64,000 nt of DNA, from positions 1 through 64,000 of the forward strand of contig DUBM01000013.1 in the NCBI GenBank assembly GCA_012960305.1. The letters are read 5' to 3'. Source of the stretch: Gammaproteobacteria bacterium. GTDB lineage: Bacteria > Pseudomonadota > Gammaproteobacteria > Pseudomonadales > Pseudohongiellaceae. The translations under genes and the position numbers were made by a program. Shown one piece after another: positions 27,293 through 36,566 of this stretch. Numbering within the stretch: the first letter of the stretch is position 1; every line of letters begins with the position of its first letter. Under the pieces are notes generated by a model. The model made no database searches. It was not told the origin of the DNA and saw only the letters and a list, made by a program, of their open reading frames with translations.

Positions 27293-28333
27293 ATGCCATT
27301 GAGCAAAATTGCAGTAATCGGAGGGGGGAGTTTCGGTACAGTTGTGGCCAATATTATTGCCCAAAATGGCTATGACGTGCGTTTCTGGATGCGTAGCGAA
27401 GAATTGGTGGAAGAAATTAATGAGGTTCACGAAAACAAACAATATCTGCCAGGTTATTTTTTAGATGAAAAAGTAGTTGCGACCGCTGATATGGTTGAAG
27501 CTGTCACCGGAAGCGAAATAATATTTGTTGCCGTACCCAGTTCTTCCTTTCGGCAAGTGGTAAAAGACCTTGTTAGCTATGGTGCTGAGTCCGCAATTCT
27601 TGTGAGCACTACTAAAGGCATAGAATTCGGCACATTTTTGTTAATGAGCCAAATATTGGAGCAAGAGGCACCTCAAGCCCGAGTGGGTGTGTTAAGTGGG
27701 CCAAATCTCGCCAAAGAGATTGCGAAGAGCCACATTACTGGCACCGTGGTTGCGAGTAACCACCAATATGTTCGGGAGATTGTAAAAAGTGTGCTGAAAT
27801 CTCAGTTTTTCAGGGTATATACGAATGATGACATGTTTGGAGTAGAGCTTGGTGGATCCCTGAAGAATATCTACGCCATAATTGCTGGAATCGCAGCTTC
27901 GATCGGTATGGGGCATAATACGAATAGTATGTTGGTAACCCGCAGCCTTACTGAAATGGCTAGATTCGGAAGAGAATTAGGCGCAGACCCAATGACTTTT
28001 CTTGGTCTAGCCGGTGTTGGGGATTTGGTCGTCTCTTGTTCATCGTCGCTAAGTCGGAATTATAGAATCGGTCTAGCTTTGGGTGAGGGAAAATCGATCG
28101 AGGCGGCAATAATCGAGGTAGGACAAGTCGCTGAAGGGGTAAATACTGTAAAGCTAGTGAAAGAAAAAGCTGATGAGCTCGAGGTCTACATGCCTTTGGC
28201 TAACGGCCTTTACCATATAATTTACGAAGGCGAGTCAATGAAGAAAATCCTTTCTTCATTGATGTTGGGCGAGCAGACCCTGGATGTGGAATTTGCCGCC
28301 TATGAAGAGAAGGTGCTAATTCAAGAAAGCTAG
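27293..28333 (+). CDS. gpsA: Glycerol-3-phosphate dehydrogenase [NAD(P)+]
   Basis: 346 residues, usual length. It reduces dihydroxyacetone phosphate to sn-glycerol-3-phosphate for phospholipid synthesis. The N-terminal nucleotide loop GGGSFGT (about 10-16) is seen, then WMRSEE, GVLSGPNLAKEI near 141, the catalytic Lys in GGSLKNIYAI near 189, and SRNYRIG near 254. ATG start. In pseudomonads a DUF4389 gene also follows gpsA, as here (49-base gap). Confidence 0.95.
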   Translation: MPLSKIAVIGGGSFGTVVANIIAQNGYDVRFWMRSEELVEEINEVHENKQYLPGYFLDEKVVATADMVEAVTGSEIIFVAVPSSSFRQVVKDLVSYGAESAILVSTTKGIEFGTFLLMSQILEQEAPQARVGVLSGPNLAKEIAKSHITGTVVASNHQYVREIVKSVLKSQFFRVYTNDDMFGVELGGSLKNIYAIIAGIAASIGMGHNTNSMLVTRSLTEMARFGRELGADPMTFLGLAGVGDLVVSCSSSLSRNYRIGLALGEGKSIEAAIIEVGQVAEGVNTVKLVKEKADELEVYMPLANGLYHIIYEGESMKKILSSLMLGEQTLDVEFAAYEEKVLIQES

Positions 28334-28382
28334 ATTAGTTGTAGTAGAATTATGAAGAGTTTGAGAAGGCTAAGGTGAACCA

Positions 28383-28877
28383 ATGTCAATAAAGCTCGAT
28401 GATATCGCTGATAATTTAAGTGAAGCGAACTCTTGGATACGCATTCTATTGATGGTCGTATTTGCAGCCATGCTATATATTATCCTTGCGCCAGTTATTT
28501 TAGTTATGATGATTTCACAAGGATTGTTCTCGCTAATTACAGGTGATAATAATTCGAATCTGAGAATGTTGGGGGGCTCTCTCAATAAGTATGTGTTTCA
28601 AATATTGCAGTTCATCTCCTATAACTCCGAAGACAGGCCTTTTCCATTTTCTGGTTTTCCTGATGCTGAAGATCAAAATAATGAAAAGTCTGATTCAAAG
28701 GCGGAAGAAGTTCTTGGTGTAGGGTTAGCTTCTAATGCTGAAGTGCCGGCTGATGCGAAAAAAGGGAAAAAGAAAACTGTTAAGACAGTGGCAAAAAAAT
28801 CAGTGAAGAAAAAAGCGGCGACAAGTAAAAAAACTGTAGAGAAGTCCACTTCGGAAAAAATCGGACGGAGAAGCTAA
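28383..28877 (+). CDS. DUF4389 membrane protein with basic tail
   Basis: 164 residues. Residues about 18-54 form one long or two close membrane segments with the LAPVI block typical of DUF4389; the conserved aromatic segment YVFQILQFISYNSEDRPFPF follows near 73-92. From about 125 to the end the sequence is Lys/Ala/Thr/Val-rich with repeated KK pairs and AAKK-like units, resembling bacterial histone-H1-like tails. Function unknown. Probably in an operon with gpsA. The tail is not part of the family domain. Confidence 0.75.
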   Translation: MSIKLDDIADNLSEANSWIRILLMVVFAAMLYIILAPVILVMMISQGLFSLITGDNNSNLRMLGGSLNKYVFQILQFISYNSEDRPFPFSGFPDAEDQNNEKSDSKAEEVLGVGLASNAEVPADAKKGKKKTVKTVAKKSVKKKAATSKKTVEKSTSEKIGRRS

Positions 28878-28958
28878 TGGGAGCGACTCAAACAGGGCTG
28901 ATTAACCTGCGCAGCTAAGAAACGAAAATTGGTATTATATAAAAGTCCAAGGCTCGAC

Positions 28959-28990
28959 CTTAGGGATCTAAATGTTCCCCTAAGATTTTT
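28959..28990 (+). terminator. Rho-independent terminator after the gpsA-DUF4389 unit
   Basis: CTTAGGG (28959-28965) and CCCTAAG (28978-28984) form a perfect 7-base stem with a 12-base loop, followed by A and five T. It lies 82 bases after the DUF4389 stop codon. Confidence 0.6.
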
Positions 28991-29345
28991 CACAAAGCAA
29001 AAGAATTGGATAGTTAGGAAATGTTAATTGGCTCGTCATTCCATGGAATTTCTGAAGCTAGAGCAGGCAGTGATGCTGGGCCTGAGCTAACTTTCGAGGG
29101 AGAATTGCAAAGCAAAAGAGTCTTAGATTTTTTGAAACTCGATTGCCGCAATCAGACTGAGCATTAATGAGTCTCTATAAGCAGTTGCAATTTAATGTTG
29201 GTTAACCATAAGCTGTTTCTGAGTAAGTTATTTACGGTATTAATTGGTGGTGCCGCAGAATCTAATTGACATATGAGTAATAGTTTACTCATTTTTTTAT
29301 ATGGAAGTGCTCGCGCTGGGCTGAAATACTTTTAATGCTGGAATC
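28991..29345. other. Intergenic remainder before DUF4892 gene
   Basis: After the terminator, one small open frame (29021-29167, plus, 48 residues) has an ATG preceded by TTAGGA but resembles no known family. The rest shows no hairpin or clear promoter pair. The DUF4892 promoter probably lies here. Confidence 0.35.
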
Positions 29346-30275
29346 ATGAAATCTAAAATTATAAAATTAAATTTCTTCCGCGTGTGTGGTCTTATTTGCA
29401 TAAGCCTTCCGTCTATTGCTTTTTCACAAGCAAGCAATTTCGTCGATCATCCGTTGATTCAAGGTTTTCCAGATTCGGAAATAGTCGAAATCGAATTTGA
29501 GAAAGATATTAATTACCGAGTTGTATTGGGCTCACTTCAGCGAACGAGAGGCCAAGTGGTCCCAGAGGCTTCTGAAAGGCTGAGAGGTGATGTCACTAAG
29601 CTCACTTATGAAATTTCTCCAGAGTTCACGGGAGACGATGTTTATTTATTCTTTCAAGAGCAGGTAGTAGAGAAGTCCTATTCGGAATTATTTACTTGCA
29701 CCGGTAGTGCTTGCGGTAGTTCAAACTATTGGGCGAATGATATTTTTCGCAAGCGTATCCTCTATGGTCCAGAACGCAACCAGTTTTATCTGGTAATGCA
29801 GAGCTCTGCTGATGCAGAAGTAGTTTCTTTTATTTCGCTTTATATTATAACTCGCGGCAATCGTCGCGCATATGCGCATATCGAGATCATTGAGGTGGGG
29901 GGTAGCATAGCGCCCCGCAATATCCTTGATGTATCTGACCTTAGTTCTGCATTATTAAATAAGGGGAGTTTGATTCTGCCCGGTATAGAATTTCGTGAGG
30001 ACGACCGTTTATCATCGTCCACTGACTTATCATTTCTTGTCGAACTACTCCAAAATAATCCATCAAAGCAATTCTATTTGGTAACTCATGTGGAAGGCGA
30101 CGCACCTCTTAGCGACTTAATGCAAAGGTCGATAACGAGAGCGAATGAAGTGGCTAGGCGCTTGATAGGAATGGGAGTCAGTGCTGGTCAAATAATTGCT
30201 GAAGGGGTAGGACCATTGGCTCCCCGTTGCGGTAGTGGTAATTGTGCGGAATTCGTAGAGCTAGTATTGCAGTAA
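29346..30275 (+). CDS. DUF4892 domain-containing protein with OmpA-like C terminus
   Basis: 309 residues, exported: a signal peptide spans about 1-28 ending at AFS-Q. The DUF4892 domain follows, with FTCTGSACGSSNYWANDIF near 117-135 (two cysteines, probably a disulfide). Residues about 225-309 read as a degenerate OmpA/peptidoglycan-association-like domain (SFLVELLQNNPSKQFYLVTHV, then RANEVARRLIGMGV). Envelope role is likely but unproven. It is alone on its strand; folE converges 3 bases after its stop. Confidence 0.72.
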   Translation: MKSKIIKLNFFRVCGLICISLPSIAFSQASNFVDHPLIQGFPDSEIVEIEFEKDINYRVVLGSLQRTRGQVVPEASERLRGDVTKLTYEISPEFTGDDVYLFFQEQVVEKSYSELFTCTGSACGSSNYWANDIFRKRILYGPERNQFYLVMQSSADAEVVSFISLYIITRGNRRAYAHIEIIEVGGSIAPRNILDVSDLSSALLNKGSLILPGIEFREDDRLSSSTDLSFLVELLQNNPSKQFYLVTHVEGDAPLSDLMQRSITRANEVARRLIGMGVSAGQIIAEGVGPLAPRCGSGNCAEFVELVLQ

Positions 30276-30278
30276 AAC

Positions 30279-30821
30279 CTACTTATTCAGAAGGGACAGG
30301 AATTCAGCGCGGGTACTTTGGCTGTTCCTAAATGCTCCTAGCATGCAGGATGTTGTCATCACCGAATTTTGCTTCTCAACACCACGCATCATCATGCACA
30401 TATGTTGTGCTTCTATAATTACAGCGGCACCAGCTGCTTGTGTTTTGTCTATGATGCAATTCGCAATTTCATTAGTCAGGTTTTCTTGGATTTGCAGTCT
30501 TCGAGCAAACATATCTACAACTCTAGCAATTTTCGACAGGCCAATGACTTTGCCGTTGGGAATATAGGCGACGTGGCATTTTCCAATAAAAGGAAGTATG
30601 TGGTGCTCGCACATGGAATAAAGCTCGATATCTTTAACTATAACCATTTCATCAGTATCTGATGGAAATAGAGCATCATTAATTATTATGTCAATGTCGA
30701 GCCCATAACCTTGGGTCAGAAAATCCATAGCCATTGCTGCACGCTTTGGTGTGTCTGCAAGCCCAGGGCGATCCGGATCTTCACCAATTTTTTTTAGGAT
30801 GTCGAGGTATGCTTTCTCCAT
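30279..30821 (-). CDS. folE: GTP cyclohydrolase I
   Basis: 180 residues. Converts GTP to 7,8-dihydroneopterin triphosphate, the first step of tetrahydrofolate synthesis. The zinc site is intact: [10 protein letters not shown] with Cys71 and His74, and [11 protein letters not shown] near 141 with the third ligand. [20 protein letters not shown] is the conserved core. ATG start. Convergent with the DUF4892 gene and divergent from prmB. Confidence 0.95.
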   Translation of the reverse strand: MEKAYLDILKKIGEDPDRPGLADTPKRAAMAMDFLTQGYGLDIDIIINDALFPSDTDEMVIVKDIELYSMCEHHILPFIGKCHVAYIPNGKVIGLSKIARVVDMFARRLQIQENLTNEIANCIIDKTQAAGAAVIIEAQHMCMMMRGVEKQNSVMTTSCMLGAFRNSQSTRAEFLSLLNK

Positions 30822-30982
30822 AAATTCAAACCCTTTTAATTCTGACTATGAGCACTGCCGGCGAATAGTTGTAACGATTTATGTACGTTTATAATTGGGC
30901 AATCACGGTACGATAACCGCTTAGCTTGGTAAAGAACTTTATTAACTAATCAGAAATTTTACGAACTTCGAAGAAGCTGTTT

Positions 30983-31861
30983 ATGGATATTCGAGAAGCT
31001 ATTGAAATTATAAGTGCGAAATTTGATGCATCTGATATTTTCTATGGTCATGGCACCGACAATTCTATCGATGAGGCTGTTTATCTCGTCTGCACACTAC
31101 TAAATGTTTCCTATGATCAGTTGTCAGTAAAGCAATCTCAAAAAATTGATGATGATGACTATTCTATGATTAATTTGATGGTGAACAGAAGAATTACTGA
31201 GCGAAAACCACTAGCGTACTTATTGGGTGCAGCTTGGTTTGGGGGATACCAATTTAAGTGTGATGAGAGGGCTTTAGTACCGCGCTCTCCAATTGCTGAG
31301 CTGGTGATTAATGGTTTCGAGCCATTTCTAGAAGACTCACCAAAGCGTATTTTAGATTTGTGTAGCGGTGGCGGTTGTTTAGGTATTACTGCAGCTTTAA
31401 TTTTTCCCGATTCCCGGGTCGATCTCGCTGATATCGATTTATCGGCCCTGGCCCTGGCTGATGAGAATATTCAATTACATGGGATACAGGATAGAGTTAC
31501 CACGATCGAATCGGATTTATTCCAGCACTTAGAGGGCACCTACGATGTGATTATTGCTAACCCGCCGTATGTTTCTGAAAGCGAATATGATGGGCTCCCT
31601 ATAGAGTATTTGCAGGAACCAAAGTTGGGCTTGGTTTGTGACCAGGCAGGCCTAGAGTTTTCCCTGAATATCTTGCAATCCTCGGCGGCTTATTTAAAAG
31701 ACGGCGGCTTGCTTGTTTTAGAGGTAGGCTATTCGAAGGGAGATCTTGAGCGGCGGCTGCCGCATATTCCACTATTATGGTTGGAGTTTAAACACGGTGG
31801 CGATGGTGTTCTAGCCATTAGTAAGCAGGAGCTTACACAGTTTGGCTCTAGCTTTCTTTAA
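30983..31861 (+). CDS. prmB: Ribosomal protein uL3 N5-glutamine methyltransferase
   Basis: 292 residues. Methylates the side-chain amide of a glutamine in ribosomal protein L3. SAM motif LDLCSGGGCLGI near 128-139 and catalytic NPPYV at about 193-197 are intact, with the HemK-type N-terminal helical domain in front (ERKPLAYLLG near 73). PrmB is preferred over PrmC because the next gene is aroC, the standard prmB-aroC pair, and because of the YL-G-A-WF segment. Confidence 0.9.
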   Translation: MDIREAIEIISAKFDASDIFYGHGTDNSIDEAVYLVCTLLNVSYDQLSVKQSQKIDDDDYSMINLMVNRRITERKPLAYLLGAAWFGGYQFKCDERALVPRSPIAELVINGFEPFLEDSPKRILDLCSGGGCLGITAALIFPDSRVDLADIDLSALALADENIQLHGIQDRVTTIESDLFQHLEGTYDVIIANPPYVSESEYDGLPIEYLQEPKLGLVCDQAGLEFSLNILQSSAAYLKDGGLLVLEVGYSKGDLERRLPHIPLLWLEFKHGGDGVLAISKQELTQFGSSFL

Positions 31862-31954
31862 TCTAAACGGGCATTTAGTGTACAATGCTCTGCTTTTTGC
31901 AGCGCTCTATGTTGCTGCGCAATTTAACACATTCCGCTTAAACGAGTCTCTGAG

Positions 31955-33040
31955 ATGTCAGGAAACGCCTTTGGTAAGCTGTTTACGGTCACCAGCTTTG
32001 GTGAAAGCCATGGCCCTGTATTGGGCTGTGTCGTAGACGGCTGCCCGCCAGGTATGTCTCTGAGCGAGGAGGATATGCAAAAGGACCTCGATCGGAGGAA
32101 GCCAGGGCAATCGAGGTTTACCACACAGCGTAGAGAAGATGATGCGGTAAAGATTCTTTCAGGTGTGTTCAAAGGAAAAACTACGGGCACTCCCATTGGC
32201 TTGTTGATTGAGAACACAGATCAGCGTTCAAAGGACTACAGCAAAATAAAGGACCAGTTTCGCCCGGCACACGCTGATTACACCTATCAGAAAAAGTATG
32301 GAATCAGAGATTACCGCGGTGGAGGCAGGGCTTCTGCCCGGGAAACCGCAATGCGGGTCGCTGCTGGAGCCATTGCCAAGAAATACTTACTGGAAGCCTG
32401 TGGTACCCAAGTACGCGGTTACTTGAGCCAGCTAGGTCCAATTAAGATTGATACAGTTGATTACGCAGAAATAGAGCAAAACCCGTTTTTCTGTCCTGAC
32501 CTGACTAAAGTTCCCCAAATGGAGGAATACATGGCAGCCTTAGGAAAAGAAGGGAACTCCATTGGGGCGCGCATTACTGTGATAGCCAGAAATGTTCCTG
32601 TAGGACTAGGTGAGCCGATTTTTGATCGCTTAGATGCTGAAATAGCGAAAGCACTTATGAGCATAAATGCGGTTAAAGGCGTGGAGATCGGCGCGGGGTT
32701 TGATTCGATTGGGCAGAAAGGCTCAGAACATCGAGATGAAATTACGGAAGAAGGATTTCTCAGTAACAATGCTGGTGGAATCCTCGGTGGCATATCTAGC
32801 GGGCAGGATATCATCGCGAATTTGGCTCTCAAGCCTACCTCAAGCATCCGTATTCCCGGCAAATCAATTAATATTGTTGGTGAAGCTGCGGAAGTCGTTA
32901 CCACTGGCCGACACGACCCATGTGTTGGGATTCGAGCTACGCCAATAGCCGAAGCAATGATGGCAATAGTTCTAATGGACCACCTTCTACGAGATAGAGG
33001 GCAAACCGGCCTCCAGCGAACGACGACTTCTTCAGCCTAG
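31955..33040 (+). CDS. aroC: Chorismate synthase
   Basis: 361 residues. Last step of the shikimate pathway, making chorismate from EPSP with reduced FMN. The three signatures are seen: [18 protein letters not shown] near 15, [10 protein letters not shown] followed by [13 protein letters not shown] near 105-137, and the [17 protein letters not shown] block near 316. The C terminus carries a few extra residues. Downstream of prmB with a 93-base gap. Confidence 0.96.
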   Translation: MSGNAFGKLFTVTSFGESHGPVLGCVVDGCPPGMSLSEEDMQKDLDRRKPGQSRFTTQRREDDAVKILSGVFKGKTTGTPIGLLIENTDQRSKDYSKIKDQFRPAHADYTYQKKYGIRDYRGGGRASARETAMRVAAGAIAKKYLLEACGTQVRGYLSQLGPIKIDTVDYAEIEQNPFFCPDLTKVPQMEEYMAALGKEGNSIGARITVIARNVPVGLGEPIFDRLDAEIAKALMSINAVKGVEIGAGFDSIGQKGSEHRDEITEEGFLSNNAGGILGGISSGQDIIANLALKPTSSIRIPGKSINIVGEAAEVVTTGRHDPCVGIRATPIAEAMMAIVLMDHLLRDRGQTGLQRTTTSSA

Positions 33041-33161
33041 AATACTCGGTGTTTCAGCCTCTCGATTACAGCAAACCAGCGGAAATAATTATAATTAAAA
33101 ATTAATAAATACAATAAGTTAAATGTATTATTTAATAGACTAGATTAATTTGGTGAGGAAA

Positions 33162-34583
33162 ATGACAGCTAAGACCCTTTACGACAAAATTTGGGAGGCG
33201 CACCTGGTAAAACAACGGGGTGACGGAACTGCTCTGATCTACATAGATCGTCATTTAATTCATGAAGTGACTTCGCCACAGGCATTTGAGGGGCTTCGTC
33301 TTGCAGGCCGAAAGCCGTGGCGGGCTGACGCTAATTTCGCTACTCCGGATCACAACATCCCAACGACCAGTGAAGAGCGAAATCAAGGGCTTGAAGGTAT
33401 CAAAGATCCTGTGTCTAAAATCCAGGTGACCACTCTTGGTGATAACTGTAAAGAATTTGACATCTTCGAACTTGATATGAACGATGCCAGACAAGGAATT
33501 GTGCATGTAGTGGGTCCCGAGCAGGGAGCTACATTACCGGGAATGACGATCGTCTGCGGTGATTCTCATACCTCGACACATGGTGCTTTGGGCGCTCTAG
33601 CTCACGGTATTGGGACCTCTGAGGTTGAGCACGTACTGGCGACACAATGCCTGATGCAGAAGAAAATGAAGAATATGCAAGTACGTATTGATGGTCAGCT
33701 TAAGACTGGAGTAACAGCGAAAGACGTGGTGTTGGCTATTATTGGGGAAATCGGCACAGCCGGTGGAACCGGCTATACCATTGAGTTTGCAGGAGAAGTT
33801 ATCCGGTCTTTGAGCATCGAAGGGCGTATGACTGTTTGCAACATGGCTATCGAAGCAGGTGCAAGAGCAGGCTTAATTGCTGTTGATGAAGCTACTGTTG
33901 AGTACATCAAAGGGCGGCCATTCGCACCTTCAGGGGAGCTATTTGTGAAGGCCGCAGTGTCGTGGAGATCACTGGTAAGTGACGTTGATGCGGCCTTTGA
34001 TCAAGTGGTGGTGCTTGATGGCGCTGAGATTGAACCACAGGTAACTTGGGGAACATCACCAGAAATGGTTGCTTCTATTAACGGATTAATCCCAGATCCA
34101 ACAAAAGAAACTGACGAGACACGCCGTGGCAACATTGAACAAGCCCTTTATTACATGGGACTCACCGGCGGTACGGCAATTCAGGCAATCCAACTAGACT
34201 GTGTATTTATTGGCTCCTGTACTAATTCGCGAATAGAAGATCTTCGAGAAGCGGCTAGTATTGTAGCTGGCAAGCAAGTTGCAAAAACGGTTGAATTAGC
34301 GATGGTTGTGCCGGGGTCAGGTTTGGTTAAGCAACAGGCAGAGGATGAAGGCCTCGACAAGATTTTCATCAAAGCGGGGCTTGAGTGGCGAGAACCAGGT
34401 TGCTCTATGTGTCTTGCTATGAATGCTGATCAGCTTGGCGAGGGCAAGCATTGTGCTTCTACTTCAAATCGAAATTTCGAAGGCCGGCAAGGCTTTGGTG
34501 GACGAACCCATCTTGTCAGTCCGGCGATGGCCGCGGCTGCTGCGATTCATGGCCATTTTGTGGATGTCAGAGAGTTAGTTTAG
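33162..34583 (+). CDS. leuC: 3-isopropylmalate dehydratase large subunit
   Basis: 473 residues from the ATG at 33162, chosen because GAGGA lies just upstream; TTG/GTG codons up to 33150 would add four residues. Leucine synthesis, isomerising 2- to 3-isopropylmalate with LeuD. The [4Fe-4S] ligands are seen in FIGSCTNSR near 346-354 and GCSMCLAMN near 408-416. [25 protein letters not shown] near 130 is conserved. The 120 bases before it are very AT-rich, possibly the promoter; no leader peptide is evident. Confidence 0.96.
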   Translation: MTAKTLYDKIWEAHLVKQRGDGTALIYIDRHLIHEVTSPQAFEGLRLAGRKPWRADANFATPDHNIPTTSEERNQGLEGIKDPVSKIQVTTLGDNCKEFDIFELDMNDARQGIVHVVGPEQGATLPGMTIVCGDSHTSTHGALGALAHGIGTSEVEHVLATQCLMQKKMKNMQVRIDGQLKTGVTAKDVVLAIIGEIGTAGGTGYTIEFAGEVIRSLSIEGRMTVCNMAIEAGARAGLIAVDEATVEYIKGRPFAPSGELFVKAAVSWRSLVSDVDAAFDQVVVLDGAEIEPQVTWGTSPEMVASINGLIPDPTKETDETRRGNIEQALYYMGLTGGTAIQAIQLDCVFIGSCTNSRIEDLREAASIVAGKQVAKTVELAMVVPGSGLVKQQAEDEGLDKIFIKAGLEWREPGCSMCLAMNADQLGEGKHCASTSNRNFEGRQGFGGRTHLVSPAMAAAAAIHGHFVDVRELV

Positions 34584-34634
34584 AAAGGCATTTTAATTAT
34601 TTATTCATTATATTCAATAGATTAAGATAGACTT

Positions 34635-35285
34635 ATGAGAAAATTTATCACAGAAAAAGGCATTGTTCTCCCACTTGATAGAGCCAATGTCGATACCGAC
34701 TTTATTATCCCGAAGCAGTTCCTCAAATCTATTAAGCGTAGCGGGTTTGGGGTCAACTTATTCGACGAGCATCGCTATCTTGATAAAGGTCAGCCCGATG
34801 CTGACAACAGCGGTCGACCAATAAATCCAGACTTCGTTCTTAATCAGCCCCGTTATGCTGGCTCGAGCATTCTTCTGGCAAAAGATAACTTTGGCTGCGG
34901 ATCCAGCAGAGAGCATGCACCCTGGGCGCTGGATGACTATGGTTTTCGTGCGGTTTTGGCCCCGAGCTATGCAGATATATTCTTTAACAATTGTTTTAAA
35001 AACGGGCTTTTACCAATTGTCTTGGATCGAGATATCATTTTCCAGTTATTTGACGAAGTAGGAAATTCTGCCGGTTACCAATTAAGTATCGACCTAGCCT
35101 CGCAGAAAATCACTAAGCCTGATGGTTCGGCGATAGGCTTTGAAGTGGACGAGTTTCGTAAACACTGCCTACTGAACGGTCTAGATGATATTGGCCTCAC
35201 CCTCGAAGACGCTGAGGCGATCCGTCAATTTGAAGAAAATTGGCGTAAAACCTCCCCCTGGTATTTCCCCCAAGCGACCACCTAG
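34635..35285 (+). CDS. leuD: 3-isopropylmalate dehydratase small subunit
   Basis: 216 residues, usual length. Partner of LeuC. Seen: [13 protein letters not shown] near 20-32, [13 protein letters not shown] near 87-99 and [13 protein letters not shown] near 117-129. 51 bases after leuC. A hairpin starts inside the last codons and covers the stop. leuB, which commonly follows, is not present. Confidence 0.96.
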   Translation: MRKFITEKGIVLPLDRANVDTDFIIPKQFLKSIKRSGFGVNLFDEHRYLDKGQPDADNSGRPINPDFVLNQPRYAGSSILLAKDNFGCGSSREHAPWALDDYGFRAVLAPSYADIFFNNCFKNGLLPIVLDRDIIFQLFDEVGNSAGYQLSIDLASQKITKPDGSAIGFEVDEFRKHCLLNGLDDIGLTLEDAEAIRQFEENWRKTSPWYFPQATT

Positions 35286-35309
35286 TAAAAAGCGATTGTT
35301 ACTAGTGGT
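35277..35309 (+). other. Hairpin at the leuD stop codon
   Basis: CTAGTAA (35282-35288) pairs perfectly with TTACTAG (35299-35305), and ACCA/TGGT extends the stem after a one-base bulge. No T run follows, so it is not a standard terminator. It could slow 3' decay of leuCD mRNA or reduce read-through to asd. Confidence 0.4.
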
Positions 35310-35401
35310 TAAGAAAAACCAGAGCGTATTAAATATAAATCAGCTAGCTAGGTTTTGGCTAAAATTAAACCTGCCTGCTGGAGAACGAGAGAGAAATAGA
35401 G

Positions 35402-36421
35402 ATGAGTAAGTATGATATTGCTGTAGTTGGAGCTACTGGTGCGGTTGGAGAAGCTTTGTTGGAAATACTGGGTGAGCGAGATTTTCCGGTAAACAATGTC
35501 TATGCTCTTGCAAGTGAGCGATCTGCAGGCAACACAGTGATGTTTAGGAATAAGCCTCTGATAGTGCAAGATCTGGCTGATTTTGACTTTAGTCAAGTCC
35601 AAATAGGCTTATTTTCAGCTGGCGGCAGTATCTCAGCTGAATTTGCCCCAAAGGCAGCAGCCTCGGGCTGTGTGGTCATAGACAATACTTCTCATTTTCG
35701 TTATGACGACGACATTCCGCTGGTCATTCCAGAGGTGAATCCTGATGCAATCGGTCAATACACGAGGCGAAATATCATAGCTAACCCCAATTGCTCTACG
35801 ATTCAGATGTTGGTTGCGCTTAAGCCTATCTATGATGCTGTGGGCATTAAGCGAATTAGTGTAGCTACGTATCAAGCTGTTTCTGGCACTGGAAAAGAGG
35901 CAGTTAGCGAATTAGCCAAGCAGACTGGAGAGCTATTAAATGGCAGAGTGGCGGAGACAGAGGTCTACCCACGCCAAATAGCCTTTAATGTGCTACCCCA
36001 TATCGATAGCTTTATGGAAAACGGCTATACAAAGGAAGAAATGAAAATGAATTGGGAGACGCGAAAGATCTTTGCGGATGATTCAATTCAAATTAGCGCA
36101 ACCTGTGTGCGGGTCCCTGTATTCTATGGACATTCGGAGGCGATTCAGATTGAAACCGGCGCAGCTATAACTGATCAAGAAGTGCGCGACTTGCTAGAGA
36201 AAGCACCAGGGGTGACAGTTATGGACAAGCGGACTGATGGGGGTTATCCAACGGCGGTTCACGAATCTGCGGGTCAAGACCCAGTTTTCGTAGGTCGAAT
36301 CCGGCAAGATATCTCATTCCCCAATGGTCTAAATCTTTGGGTGGTTGCTGATAACGTCCGGAAAGGAGCTGCTCTTAACTCGATTCAGATTGCTGAAGAG
36401 TTGATAAAAAGCTACTTATAA
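35402..36421 (+). CDS. asd: Aspartate-semialdehyde dehydrogenase (short type)
   Basis: 339 residues. Reduces aspartyl phosphate to aspartate semialdehyde for lysine, methionine and threonine. GATGAVGEALLEIL near 10-23 binds NADP, catalytic Cys131 is in NPNCSTIQ, and RVPVFYGHSEA plus VADNVRKGAALNS close the active site. This is the ~340-residue type that sits next to fimV in pseudomonads, where a longer Asd also lies alongside; that longer copy is not here. The catalytic residues are present, unlike E. coli Usg. Confidence 0.9.
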   Translation: MSKYDIAVVGATGAVGEALLEILGERDFPVNNVYALASERSAGNTVMFRNKPLIVQDLADFDFSQVQIGLFSAGGSISAEFAPKAAASGCVVIDNTSHFRYDDDIPLVIPEVNPDAIGQYTRRNIIANPNCSTIQMLVALKPIYDAVGIKRISVATYQAVSGTGKEAVSELAKQTGELLNGRVAETEVYPRQIAFNVLPHIDSFMENGYTKEEMKMNWETRKIFADDSIQISATCVRVPVFYGHSEAIQIETGAAITDQEVRDLLEKAPGVTVMDKRTDGGYPTAVHESAGQDPVFVGRIRQDISFPNGLNLWVVADNVRKGAALNSIQIAEELIKSYL

Positions 36422-36566
36422 TGAATACTTGCGCGATATAGTGAAGATTATTTCTTAATTGATCTTGAGAGCTAAGCATTAGTATCCACTAACAAAAAAT
36501 TAATCTGGGGTTAGTAACGAGCGTTTGTCGTACGACTTATTTAGGCTTGTTAAGAGAAAAGGCGCT

